From positions 138,798,148-138,862,147 of the forward strand of contig CM071598.1 in the NCBI GenBank assembly GCA_036435485.1: a stretch of DNA of 64,000 bases. Reading direction: 5' to 3'. Made by a program: the position numbers and the translations under genes. The DNA comes from Saposhnikovia divaricata. Its lineage: Eukaryota; Streptophyta; Magnoliopsida; Apiales; Apiaceae. Positions 35,715 to 47,370 of this stretch are shown here, piece by piece. The stretch's first letter is position 1. Each line of letters begins with the position of its first letter. The notes below the pieces were generated by a model. The model did not search any database. It worked only from the letters and a program-made list of their open reading frames with translations, and was not told the DNA's origin.

Positions 35715-36515
35715 ATTATATTTTGGTTGAACTCTTGAATTAGGGATGCGGGCACCCTTAGAATGCTTCGCAAGTTGTAATATTAATTTTTATAACTGAT
35801 AACTCAAGTCATTTGGGATCGCGTAGCGATCCGTAAGTTATGAATTATCATCGCTTCAATTTTTCATTTGATATCTTTTTTCCATCTTCATTTTACCATG
35901 TTGCATATCTCCATGTAGTCTGGCTTCGATTAAACGAGGCCTTCTTTGGTGTACCTTTTAACTTTTCTTGAATTCTTGCATGTAGAAATGTGAAGTAGAT
36001 CGCCTTAGTAAACATAGAGTAGCCTTACATGTGTATCTTTTTTGAAACTTTATACTGTGTTGAATTTGCTTTCAAGATGCGATCCCTTCTTTGGGTCTCC
36101 TCATGCGATGCCTTCTTCGTTCTATTAACGTGAGGTCGCTGATGAGATCCCAAGACTAAGGTCGCGATCTGTTAGATAGATGTGCTTCATTATAGACTTT
36201 TTTCATGAGGACACTCCCCTTGATCGTAGTGCGAGTTATCATAGATTTCGCATCGCCTCCGACCCAAGGGAGATTTGGCCTTGTATGCTTTGTGCTGGCC
36301 TAGTCCTAAAAATGCTTTAAAATGCTAGCAAAACAGTAAAAAAACATATAGAATCTGGAAAACGAACTCGTATATAATAAAAAGAAGGGGGCGAGGCCCA
36401 ATAGTCATTACATCATAATGGGGAGGTATCTATATGATCAATACCCCCCCAGTACTTTGTATGAATTTATTCATGGTAAAGTAATAAAAGATAAAAACTA
36501 CCAAGGGCGAAGCCT
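35715..36515. other. Non-coding convergent 3' region
   Basis: Lies between the end of the plus-strand accessory gene and the end of minus-strand pol, so transcripts from both would converge or overlap here. No ORF is supported. Confidence 0.6.
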
Positions 36516-37600
36516 CTACTGGTAGTATTTCCTCAAGTGCTCTGCATTCCAAGCTCGAGGTATGACCTTATCATCCATGTCTGTAAGGTAATAGGTTCAT
36601 TCATTGATAATAGCATAAATTTTGTAGGGCACTTCCCAATTAGCCCCAAAGACTCCATGAGCTACGATCTTGGTGTTAGGCATCACCCTCCTTAGTACCA
36701 AGTTTCCCACACGAAGGTGTGGCACACGAACCTTTCCATTGTAATACCTTGCAGCCCTTCTTTGATATGTTGCGAGCCTTAGCTGGGCTTCCCTTCGAGT
36801 TTCCTCTATCATGTCTAGATAGAGTCTGTGATTCACTTCGTTTGCTCCAGGATCGTAGTGTTCTCTCCTGAATGACCCCGAGCCCACTTCCACGGGAACC
36901 ATAGCCTCGCATCCATAGGTCAGAGAAAATGGAGTCTCTCCTGTAGTGGTCCTTGGGATCGTGTTGTATGACCCCAGGATCCTTGGCAATTCTTCAGGCC
37001 AGTTGCCCTTGCTTTCTTCTAGCTTGGCCTTCAAAGTATGCTTGATTATTTTGTTTATGGCCTCAGTTTGGCCATTTATTTGAGGATGGCTCACGACTGA
37101 AAAACTTTTCTTGATACGTAAGTTCTCACAAAACTCTTTCATTTCCTTGCTGTCAAATTGCTTCCCATTATCTGATATCAGTTGATATGGGATCCCATAG
37201 CGACAAACAATTGCCCTGTACACGAAGTCCTTTAATTTCTTGGCAGTGATAGTTGCAAGTGGCTCAGCCTCGGCCCACTTAATGAAGTAGTCTACAGCCA
37301 CAACTACATATTTAACTCCTCTTTTGGCCTTAGGGAGCTCACCAATTAGATCAATACCCCACGTAGCGAAGGGCCATGGGCTCGTGAGCGAAGTGAGGTG
37401 GCTACTGGAGCATTACTGAAATTTTTGATCCTTTGGCAACTGTCACACTTCCTTGCGAACTCAAATGCATCTTTCTTTAAGGTAGGCCAATAATAGCCTT
37501 GGCGAAGAACTTTCTGAGCAAGCGAACTACCCCCTGAGTGATTTCCACATATGCATTCATGGACTTCTCTTAGAATATAGTTGCATTCTTCACCACACAC
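36516..37600 (-). pseudogene. Tat-like integrase
   Basis: Reading leftward: zinc-binding segment with HECICGNHSG and CDSC (37560-37430); catalytic core with GID before LIGEL, SDNG and the Glu in GQTEA; then a C-terminal part ending at TAG 36516-36518 after a KYYQ-type end. All three acidic core residues are present. A frameshift near 37385 separates the zinc-binding region from the core. TGA at 36597-36599 cuts off the last 27 codons. Confidence 0.88.
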
Positions 37601-38444
37601 ACCTTAGAAGTGGTGTGTTAAACCCCCTTCGATACAAGACCTTGTCATAGATGACATAGCGAGCCGCTTGATATTTGATCTTCCTTGCTTCCCTCTTTTC
37701 CTGAGGAACAACCCCATTTTTCACATACTCCCATATGGGGGTCATCCATGTGGGCCCCAAGCTTACAATTTCCATAACAAACTCTTTATGAATGCTAGGT
37801 TTAGTTTGTATTTGCAATGGTATGACTACAAGTAATGTGGCCTCGCGGCGCGAGCCCAGCTTCGCAAGGGCATCTGCTCCCTGGTTCTTTGCCCTTCTAA
37901 TAAATTCCACCTTGACTTGTTTGAATGATTTCATTAACTTCTAAACATATCACAGATAGAGTTCAATTTGAGGCCCCCTGGCCTGCCATCCACACCCCAC
38001 GTGACCTGTAACTAACATAGAATCACTTTAGGCATTGAGATTCTCCACTTTTATTTCAATAGCGAGCTTGAGGCCAATGATTAAAGCCTCGTACTCAGCT
38101 GCATTATTAGATGCTTCAAACGTGAAGTGAATTGCACTACTGATTGTATGACCCTCGGGGGTAACGAGCTCAACCCCAGCTCCAGCTCCTTCTTTGTTAG
38201 AGGCTCCATCCACATAGAGTTCCCACCACGAGGCCGAATTCTGATCCTTGGCCTCAGGTTTCACCTCCTCTGGGATCGCAACGAGAGCCCAGGCATTTCC
38301 CTCAGATTGGGGAGGAAATTCCAGTATAAAGTCTGCTAAGGATTGTCCTTTTATTGCTCCTCGAGGCTTGTACTCGATGTCGAATTGACTCAGCTCAACA
38401 GTCCACTTTAAGAGTCTTCCCGAAGCCTCGGGCTTGTGCATCAC
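37590..38444 (-). pseudogene. Second RNase H region and linker
   Basis: LYVDGASNKEGAGAG and EYEALIIGL (about 38220-38060) match the extra, archaeal-type RNase H that follows the ordinary RNase H in Tat elements. The rest of the domain continues to ADALAKLGS near 37860. Stops between 37935 and 38030 interrupt it. Confidence 0.8.
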
Positions 38445-40268
38445 TTACCTTAGAGGATATGTTGTGCGAACCTCAATACTGTGGTCCTGATAATAAGGTC
38501 TCAATTTTCGCGAAGCCAACACTAAGGCATAGGCTAGCATCTCTATGTTGGTGTAGCGAGTCTTAACATCTAGCATTCTTCTACTCACATAATAAACAGG
38601 ATATTGAATTTTTTCCTCTTCGTGAACCAAGACTTCACTGATCGCATGTTCTGACACAGTGAGGTAGACAATGAGTGTCTCCCCATCCTTTGGCTTAGAG
38701 AGCAAAGGTGGTGAACCCAGGTGCTCCTTGATTCTCAGAAATGCCTCCTCGCATTGAGGGGTCCATCCAAAATTCTTTGCCACTTTCTTTATAGCTTTGA
38801 AGAACTCATGACACTTGTCTGATGATTTTGAAACAAATCTGTTGAGGGCGGCTATCCTCCTAGTTAGGCTTTGGACTTCTTTCACACTCCTGGGTGACAT
38901 CATCTCTATTAGGGCTTTAATTTTGGCTGGATTGGCCTCTATTCCTCGGTGATTGATAATAAAACCAAGAAATTTTCCATATTCGACCCCAAATACGCAC
39001 TTCTGGGGGTTGAGCTTCATCCTATACTTCCTCAATATATCAAACATTTCAGCTAGATGGGCAATGTGATCCCCAGCCTCTTTAGACTTTACAAGCATGT
39101 CATCTACGTAGACCTCCATTGTCTTCCCAATTTGCTTCTGAAACATCATATTAACGAGCCTTTGGTAAGTGGCCCCGACATTAAGGAGGCCAAAGGGCAT
39201 CCCTATGTAGCAGTAGAGGCCTCTGTCCATGATGAAGGATGTGTGTTCCTGGTCAGGGCCGTACATGGGTATCTGATTGTACCCGGAATAAGCATCCATG
39301 AAACTAAGGAGCGCGTGCCCTGCTGTGGAATCCACTAACTGATCAATCCTTGGTAGTGGGAAGCTGTCCTTGGGATAGTGTTTGTTGAGGTCAGTGAAGT
39401 CTACACATGTTCTTCACATTTCGTTTGGCTTTTTCACGAGGACAGGGTTCGTGAGCCAGTCAAGGTAGAATGATTCCATAACGAGCTCGACCCCGAGGAG
39501 TCTATCCACCTATTCCTTAAGGGCCTCAGCTCGTTCTCCACTTATGGGTCATCTTTTTTGTCTCACCCCTTTTTTACTTGGATCTAAGTTGAGCCTGTGA
39601 CACATGACATTGGGGTCAATCCCAATCATATCCTCATGAGACCATGCGAACACATCTAGATTGGCTTTCAAAAAATCAATGAGCCTCTCACGGAGTTCAG
39701 GGTTGAGCCGCGACCCTACTTTCAACACCTTGGAGGGATCCTTAGCATCCACAAGAATAGAGATTGTATCTTCTGCAGCTCCAGCTCGCTCAACATGTTC
39801 TGGGATGCGATGATCTAGATCGAGTTCATACTCGTGAGCATTACTGGACTCTCCTCCATCCTTATTTGTGACCTCATTTTGTTGAGTTGCAGATACGATC
39901 CCTGATGTTGGGGTCCCACCCACATGACCATACTCGGTAACCACTGTTGTTTCGCGAGTGATCCCATTAGGTAAGTCCGTTAATGTTGAAGTCTCCTTGC
40001 GGACCCACTTTCCCTTTCGGGCTCGTACAACAGCTTGCTCTGGGCTCTCTTTATCATCACTAGCTTCCTCTACAATTCCTTCCTGGAGTGCCATCATAGG
40101 CTGCGAGGCCTCCATCATAAGGGCTCCTGGGGCTGGTTCTACTTGGATACCCAAGTTGTCAAAGTAATCATCTGGGAGCTCCTCGATTGAGATCATGTTG
40201 TAATTTGCTGAAGGTTGCGTGGCCGCCTTGCGAGGCCTATCTTCCTCTTCGCATTCCATCTTATCCAA
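38445..40268 (-). pseudogene. Tat-like reverse transcriptase and RNase H
   Basis: A linker rich in Glu and Asp precedes the RT entry blocks (LDVFAWSHEDM, PSKKGVRQKR) at about 39690-39550. A broken stretch (39336-39548) holds the next RT blocks. The palm follows, with FMDAYSGYNQI and catalytic YVDD near 39100. The ordinary RNase H region lies at about 38700-38450; expected acidic residues are altered (VYLT for the usual VYLA/D block), so activity is doubtful. Stops or frameshifts occur near 39549, 39335 and 38445. Confidence 0.88.
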
Positions 40269-40280
40269 CGCAGAGTTACT

Positions 40281-40958
40281 TCAATTTTCTGCTGACTTAA
40301 GGGCCTTGTTATAGCATTCTCGAGATTCATATTGCACACCTCTAACACAACCAACGTCCTGCAGGGTGGGGAACTTCATTGAAAGGTGGTGGATATAAGT
40401 CACCACCCTCATTTCCTTGAGAATAGGCCTTCCCACAATAGCATTGTAAGCCGATGGTTGGTTAACTACCATAAAATCAGCCACCTGGGTGGTGATGCAG
40501 GGCTCATCTCCCAAGGTGATGGGGAGCCTTATTAGGCCTTTGATGCTAACCGAGGCCCCAGTAAATCCATAGAGGTGACCCACTGTGGGAATAAGGTCTT
40601 TATCAACATACCCCATTTTCTTGTAGAATTCATACATGAGGACATTCACATCACTTCCATTATCAACAAGAACTCTGTAGATATTCTGAGAGCCAATGCG
40701 AACTCGAACCACGAGGGCGTCAGAATGGGGATGATGAACCCACTTCGCATGTTCCTCTATAAACATTATATTTATATCTTCCCCCCTTAAAAAGCTTTGT
40801 AGATCGCTCCTGCAGATGATACACATTGGTAAGAGGCCGCTCCTTGGCCTCACGGGTATATCTTTCTCTAGCCCTATTACTGTCTCCCCCAATGTAGGGT
40901 CCTCCAATGATGACATGAATACTTCCACCGCGCTCCTCTCTTGACTTGTGGGGTTCAT
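40281..40958 (-). pseudogene. Tat-like aspartic protease region
   Basis: Active-site motif VDNGSDVN (DNG variant, common in this lineage) near 40670 and the partner IVGRP near 40440 identify the protease. It continues from the gag end (overlapping 40720-40958 in another frame) and leads into the RT linker after a stop at 40281. Confidence 0.82.
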
Positions 40959-42888
40959 CTCTTTGCCCAGCTAGTGTTACATCATTATATCCGAGGCCTG
41001 GCTTACCCCCGTGCTTCTTCACCTCGCGAACCACCCATTCAGTTAATTTTTCATCTCGGATCAAATCATCAATTTGTTCCTTGAGTTGTCGACAGTCTGA
41101 GGTATCATGCCCTGTTTGTTCGTGAAAGGCACAATACTTGTCGGTGTCTCTAGTTCCCCTTATTCTCATAACTGCAGGCTTTTTGAACATCCCTTTATTA
41201 GCGGTGACAGCATAGATGTGGTCCACGGAGGCCACTAACGGGGTGAACTTATCTTCATTTCTGAATGATCGAGCTCGAGGCGGGGATCGCCTGGAGGTAT
41301 CACGATCCCGTCTCTTGGGGCTTGGACTGCGATCCTGTCTTCTTCTAGGGCTTCGGGAGTCCTTCCTTTTTACTCCCTTGCCTTTGCTCCCACTGCCTCC
41401 AGCCTCGTCATCTTTCTTGAGGCTCTCCATTGACTTTTCTAACCACTTGAAAGGTTCGGCCTCCTTGTAGAACTCAGCACGAGTATTAGGAGTCTGGGCC
41501 TGCAACTTCTTCCAAAATTTGGTACCTTTTCCCAATCCGACGATAAGGAAGTTTTTAACAGCCTCATCATTCGCTCCTCGTACTCTAGGGACCTCAGTAT
41601 TGAATCTATTAAAATAATCTTGAAAGCTTTCCTCTTTCCCCTACTTGACATTTGCCAGCGTTGAAATAGGAGGTGCGTAGAGTATAGAGGACTGGAATTG
41701 CTAGATATGTCCACAAACTATTCCCAAGAGTCTATGGTAACAAGGGCTCCGAGTTTTGAGAACCATTGTTGGGCACCCCCCCTTAACGAGGCTACGAACA
41801 GCCTGCACCTAGCTGGCTGAGAGACCTGGTAAACATACATCTCATTATTAAACCGAATAACGAACTCCGTGGGATCTGTCTCACCATTATAGGTCATATC
41901 AGAGTGATGGCCCCGAAACATAGCTGGCAGCGCAGCGGTCCTGATTTCATGGGTGAAGGGTAAGGATGAACCCATATTACTAAAGATCCCTTTCTCTACA
42001 TTCATTGCATCCAAGGCTTTTTTCAATTCTTCCAGCTTGTAATTTCCAGCCTTGACCTCCATTTCAGCTTTTTTACCTCCCTCGCCGGTGCTATCGTGGT
42101 GGGATTGAGTCTTCTTAGGTGCACTAGACTCCTCCTGATCATTCTTACGATCCTTCTTACGATCCTAAGGATGGGGTCCGTGATGATGTGACCGCTCACA
42201 ATCTCTGTGAGATGGGGGTCTGTCATCGCGATGATAGGACCGCTCACGATCTCTGTGAGATGGGGGTCTATTATCGTGATGATGGGACCGCTCATGATCT
42301 CTGTGAGATGGGGGTCTGTCATCGCGGTGATGGGACCGCTCGCGATCTCTACAAGGAGATGGAAGTCTATAGGACCCTTGTCCCTTATCATGAGGTCGCT
42401 TTCTGCTGTCACCTTCTCAAGCTTAAGGTGAAGGTCGTGCTCTGTGAATTTCTTCCCAATACGGTCAAATACAGACACTGACCTTCCTTCAGATGATGCA
42501 GCTTTGGGCTGGGATATTGACTTTTCCTTGGAGACCTCACCCCATTCCATCCCTTATTGCCAATCATGGTTGGTTTGGTCAGTGGCCACATCTTCAAACT
42601 CACCAATCAACTGCTTTGCGGGGCCCTTACTACCTTCCCCTTGATAAACCTTCCTGGAATTCCTTTTTATGCCCCTTGATCTATACCTTTTTTCAACCTT
42701 GGCGACCCTTTCCCGGACCTCTACCATCTGATCTCCTAGGCCTCTGAGATACGTCATAATTTCATCGTGGCCCCTCTCTTGCTAGCAGGGGGATCATCCT
42801 TGGGCGGATCGCTTCTGGGCGGATCGCTCTTAGGGGTCACCTCATTGTTGTTTCCATGCTTGTTCTTCTTGCCTGATTTAGTCATCAT
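40720..42888 (-). pseudogene. Tat-like gag
   Basis: Start ATG at 42888 (a second ATG at 42885) lies 24 bases inside the primer-binding site. The Lys-rich N-terminus is frameshifted near 42775. A 16-residue Arg/Asp/His repeat follows (42348-42182). The Retrotrans_gag domain spans about 42000-41550 (RTAALPAMFRG, SLRGGAQQW). A basic SR-rich stretch leads to a CX2HX4HX4C-type finger (CAFHEQTGHDTSDC) near 41120. Stops at about 41718 and 41640 and several frame changes break it. Confidence 0.85.
42182..42348 (-). repeat. 48-bp tandem repeat in gag, about 3.5 copies
   Basis: Three full units (42205-42252, 42253-42300, 42301-42348) and a partial one. Each unit encodes 16 residues rich in Arg, Asp, His and Ser (RERSHHRDDRPPSHRD type). 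Length divisible by three preserves the gag frame. Confidence 0.9.
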
Positions 42889-42911
42889 TCTCCCAAATCA
42901 ATGACTAGGCC

Positions 42912-42929
42912 CCTCTTTTTAGCGCCAAA
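42912..42929 (-). other. Primer-binding site
   Basis: On the minus strand TTTGGCGCTAAAAAGAGG directly follows the 5' LTR. The TGGCGC core is the usual start of plant Gypsy primer-binding sites. I do not assign a tRNA. Confidence 0.65.
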
Positions 42930-44187
42930 TGTTATAGGGAGAAATTGGTATAACAATGTTTTGGAGGTTTGTTAGATTAACGGAGCAAAATACGGATATT
43001 TTGCTAAGGAATAGAAGAACAGGGATTAAGGTTTGTGTGTATAGGTGTAGCTGATCTTGTATGGTGTTTTTAGGATTAATTGTTTCTCATCCATATCAAG
43101 GTGCCTACGTACCCTATTTATAGAGATCAAGCCATACGTAGTTCTTAGAGAACAAGTTACCTAGACGGGCTAGGGTTTTAAGAGATAAGCCAAGGACCAA
43201 GTCCATTAACTTTAGGGCTGACGTGTCCAATCCACCGATACAGGATCGTATGGTCCCACCGATACATGATCGTATGGCTTCTATAGTAAGGCGGGTTAAT
43301 TATCATATAGGTCACTTATTACACGTCAATATATCAAGCGGATCACTGGGTTTTTTTTGGTCTCATTTAAACCACTCAATACAAAAAATGTTATACTCCG
43401 TTAACTTTTGAAAAATAAAAGTAATCTTTTGTTGAATCTATACATTTTTCTTGAATTCTACCGCAACCAAATGAACAATTCTTAAATTCTAGTATTTTTG
43501 ATAATATATTTAAAATTTGAAAAGTTCATTTACTATTTATTTTTTATTAAAATAAGGAAAATAACTATAAAATTAAAAATAAATAATAAATAATTTTTTA
43601 AAAATCTAAATATATTATCTAAAATACTAGAATTTAACAATTATTCATTTGGTTCCGGTAGCATTCAAGAAAAATGTGCAGAATCACCAAAAGATTACTT
43701 TTATTTTTCGAAAGTTAACGGAGTGTAACATTTCTTGTATTGAGTGGTTTAAATGAGACCAAAAAAAACTCGGCGATCCGCTTGATACATTAGCGTGTAA
43801 TAAGTGACCTATATGATAATTAACCCATAGTAAGGCTGACTGGTAGCCCACAAGGGCCTCGTATGCGAGCTTGCTGGGCTTACTCATGCGATGCGGACCC
43901 GAATGCAGAAATACTCATATGACCTCGCTAGGCCTAGCTGTGAGTCTTCATGATAAGTGTATCCTAGGCTGCGCTGGACCTTAACATAAGAGTAGGGATA
44001 ATGCGACCCCTCGTTGGGTGTCATGAGCGAAGCAATCCCTTGCTTGGGATCGTGCTCTTCTGGTAGATGGCAAAGATAGCTTTAAGAACATGCTGGGCTG
44101 ATCCTTGCTGGTGGGCTTTGGTAACCCAATTATTATATTTAGGCCCAGTGGGCTTGTTCCAAATCTATGCCAGATTCGGGCATAACA
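42930..44187 (-). repeat. 5' LTR of the Tat-like element, with MITE insertion
   Basis: Same ends as the 3' LTR. It is 1,258 bp long because a 534-bp MITE and its 10-bp duplication lie inside. The TATA box is at 43114-43122 on the minus strand, driving toward gag. The MITE lies upstream of the TATA box in transcript direction. Confidence 0.92.
43293..43826. mobile_element. Foldback MITE in LTR, Mutator-like, 10-bp target duplication
   Basis: Terminal inverted repeats are identical over 33 bases (start GGGTTAATTATCATATAGG), and pairing extends imperfectly almost to the centre. ATAGTAAGGC is duplicated at 43283-43292 and 43827-43836. The other LTR has this 10-mer once with no insert, which proves the insertion. 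Duplications of 9-10 bp suggest Mutator-like transposition. No protein is encoded. Confidence 0.92.
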
Positions 44188-44192
44188 GGTAG

Positions 44193-44840
44193 CTTACACA
44201 TTATATATCTCTATGAGGTATTTCAGAAATTGTAAAAGGTTTTTTTTAAATCACTTGTAGCTTGCTTCTTGTAACTTATCACCTTTTTTTTCTTCTTTGT
44301 TTGAAAAATACCAACCAACCAAATGTATCCAGTATATCCCACATAAAGCAAGATATGGAGAGCGTATGATGTACGCAGCCTTACCCTTCGGATCGGAATG
44401 AAGAGACTGTTTCCAGAAAAAACCCTGGCTTGTGTGTGCTTACGTGTAAAATAGGTACAATACGATATATAATATTCAATATACAATACCAAAAAGTGAT
44501 TGTTGTAAGTCACTTCTATTTCCCGTTATATGCACCTTTAGATATCACGAACTTAATCTTACTTAAGATCTAATGCATTCCTACCCGAAAAAGTCACAGA
44601 AAACACATCCTATCTACTAAAATATGTAAGCATGAATAAGAAAAGAATATTAATACGGTTAGTAACAATGTTGCATGAAGATGAATCTCACAATATACTA
44701 CAAAAGAAAGTAAAACTAGATGATATTCTACTAATACCACAAAATACAAGAGTTTCACGAGTTTCTATCTGATAATCTAATCCACAACCCGAATTCGACG
44801 CCTCGAGGCGCTCCTACTCATATTTTATCTCCTCGAAGGT
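44193..44840. other. Intergenic and probable LINE 3' flank
   Basis: Continues the pre-insertion site of the Tat-like element. The right part probably holds the 3' untranslated end of the minus-strand LINE. No clear poly(A) end is visible. Confidence 0.45.
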
Positions 44841-46630
44841 TCAAAGCTCGCAAATAGAATTTAAGTAGGTCATCCGAACTTCCCAAGTTCGTCTTGGTCT
44901 TCCTTTCTGTTAGTAGTATTTTTGTTGTTCGTTCGCAGGGAAGGACTAATATGTAAAATCGAGTTCAAGTATCTTATCTCTCACAATTTAGAAGTGTAGA
45001 AGAATATTTGGTTTGTTTATAGACTAAATTAAACTAATTATCAATCGAGAATAAAATATATGAGGAAAACAATCCAAGAACTGGGGTTCTTCAATGCACA
45101 TTCAATATCTCTATGACATCTACGTTCTTACTCTGCTGAAAACAATTGTTCTAAGGTTATAATGTTCCCTTCCAAGATACACTATAATGTCTACAACTAC
45201 ACCTTAATTGTCACTTCTGTGATACAATCAAAGTACAATCATAAACTATTACGCACCAAGAATTATAAGTCTCACAACTCTCCTATTAATCTTCCAATCA
45301 AATATTCGAGTTATGTCTGTTAAATCGTGTACTAAAATTGCAACTCCTCTTCCAAGTTATCACAATTCCTAAAATCCAATCAAAGGTTCATGACTCCCCT
45401 AATTGTAGTAAGCCCTCAATAACAGATCAGCAAAGAAAGAAAATCACAGATAATTAAACATACATGAATACCAAGGAATACTACCCAATCCTCAGATTAG
45501 AGATTTAGTTACACATAATTAAGGAAGAAAACAAAACACACGAATTAATAGAAGAACTCATAATTATAAGAATATAGAAAAAACCTTTAATCTTCAATCT
45601 TCAAAGAAAATAATAGTTCTCCAGAAAAATCCCTAAAAGCTGCGTGTTACAATGATATGATATGTATATCTATGTGATGATATGATTTTACAATGATATA
45701 ATGTGTTTTTATAGGCCCTAGAAGTTTTATACAACAAGGAAATACCAAAAATACCAAATAGAGTCAAAACAGGAAAGTTATGGAGGGTTTTTATTGAAAT
45801 TTTCGTCATGGACAGCGGTCATGCTAGGCTGCGGCCTAGGTAGCTAGGCTGCGGCCTAGCTCCAAATCTGTTGGAAATTTTTCAGCATGCTATTTCCTTC
45901 GTTTTTTTCTTCGTTTTGCCTCCGTTTCCTTTCGTTCTTTTTCTCAAAGCTTCCATACTTCAATTCCTTGCCTTGGAACCTTCATGGTGGCTCACAACAA
46001 GACTCCATTGTTCATTCTTAAGTTCGAATTCATCTCCGGAATTGACAGGAATTGCAACCTTATTCAACATTCTTGCAACCCATAATTTATTCATTTCTAC
46101 TCGTAAATTCACCAAATCAATTTCTCGAACTCAAAATCACATAAATCACTGAATAATGCTCGATTTCTTTCAACTTGGCAATTATTTATTTCCTGCAATA
46201 AACTCCAATAAAACTCATTAAATCGACACGATTATTCGCAAAAGCACCGTAAATGTGGGAATAAAATCCTATAAAATATATTCTATCACTTTCCTTCGCG
46301 CACCTGTCATCACTAAACCCTCCACCCTCCGCATTGGAGCCGATAATCGTTTCTTCTGGACATGACCAAATCATCGGAGTCGACTTTCTTTCATTTTATC
46401 CGTAATAGGCGAAACTCGTAACTACCCCTTGAAAAACCAATCGACAATCTATCTAATATTGTGCGACCACAGATCCAACGCAATATCCTCATTTCCGCTA
46501 CCTCCAATCGTTGCTCTTGAACTTTCTTTAGCGCCCAACACTCAGTCCCATACAATAAAGCTGGTTTAATCGCTACTCTACAAAATTTTCCTTTTAATTT
46601 TAAAGGAATCTTCCTTTGTTTGAAAAACGT
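44841..46630 (-). pseudogene. LINE reverse transcriptase C-terminal fragment, split by solo LTR
   Basis: On the minus strand 46630-46289 encodes blocks typical of plant non-LTR RT C-termini: RVAIKPALLYG, ECWALKK, VAEMRILRW and a GH-V region near the end. A solo LTR with CTTTC duplication then interrupts. The same frame resumes at 44907 with GRPRRTW and ends at TGA 44841-44843. A few stops lie in the middle. It is likely RTE-type. The upstream RT and endonuclease are absent. Confidence 0.78.
44908..46288 (-). mobile_element. Solo LTR with CTTTC target duplication
   Basis: A 1,381-bp segment with TGTTAGTAGT...TTCTATCA ends. CTTTC is repeated at 44903-44907 and 46289-46293. On the minus strand it starts TGATAGAATATA, has a TATA box (CCTATAAAAACAC, 45703-45715) and ends CTGCGAACGAACAAC, like Gypsy LTRs. 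No gag or pol lies next to it, and a LINE frame is continuous across it, so an LTR-LTR recombination left this scar. Repeats of CTAGGCTGCGGC lie near 45825-45860. Confidence 0.85.
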
Positions 46631-47370
46631 GTCCCTAAAATATTTAATTTTTGGTCATTAATTAACATAATTGGATAGGTTTCGGACGGATGGTGGAGAT
46701 GATACAAACTACAAAGCATAACTACAAGTTACAAAAATAGGGATATTCGATCTCCGAATCTAGCCCGATTCCTGAATATGAGTTATTTTACTCCCCGATC
46801 CCCGTCCTGGATGGGGATTCTCGTCTTTTTTTTTCTAAAAAATGTAAATTATGAATAATGTTTTCTAATATAAATTGACATGATAAATCATAACATTTAT
46901 TTTTTTTAATTTTAAAATACTACTTTAAGCTTTAATTTGAATTAAATTTTATTTGCACTATTAATAGTAAAAAATAATATTATTATACTATAATATGTAA
47001 ATTTTAGATGATTGACTAGAAAAAAATTCAAAATTATAATATTATATATATATATATGATAATTTATTTGATATACATAAAAAAGTAATATTTTTAAAAA
47101 ATAGAATCCGTGGAGCAGAGAACGAGTAGACCCTAATCTCCATCCCCACCCCGATTCTTGATTTTTTTTTATATTTTTTCCCGTCCCTGCCCTAAAAAAT
47201 CTCTGATCTCCCGAATGGGACGGAAATCAAATTGGGATCGGGCAAGACGGAGAAAATGCACTTCCGTACTACAAAGCATAGAAACTGCAAGCTACAAAGG
47301 GAGCAATACTAACCAAACCAAGCCTAGTACTCTTGTCTTATTTTTGTGTACGTAGAGATTTAATGAGAAA
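46631..47370. other. Intergenic, AT-rich
   Basis: Two GATCCCC/GGATGGGGATT-type GC-rich patches (about 46795-46825 and 47110-47260) flank an AT-rich core. They may be ends of an old element. No ORF is credible. Confidence 0.4.

Larger units (their letters stand above)
31769..44187 (-). mobile_element. Complete Tat-like Ty3/Gypsy element, minus strand
   Basis: Two LTRs, 31769-32492 and 42930-44187, flank gag, protease, RT, two RNase H regions and integrase on the minus strand. An antisense accessory gene lies between pol and the 3' LTR. GGTAG at 31764-31768 and 44188-44192 is the 5-bp target duplication. The second RNase H and antisense ORF are features of the Tat lineage. By eye the LTRs differ at about 26 of 714 aligned sites plus one 10-base indel (about 3.6%); with a commonly used plant rate of 1.3e-8 this suggests about 1.4 million years. 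Many stops and frameshifts make it non-autonomous. Confidence 0.92.

Noticed and set aside
42182..42348. Regular repeats that could suggest a CRISPR array
   Set aside because: Units are directly adjacent with no spacers and encode gag; the same reasoning applies to 52916-53113.
42207..42431. Plus-strand ORF with repeated Met/Gly/Arg units
   Set aside because: It is the antisense reading of the 48-bp gag repeat.
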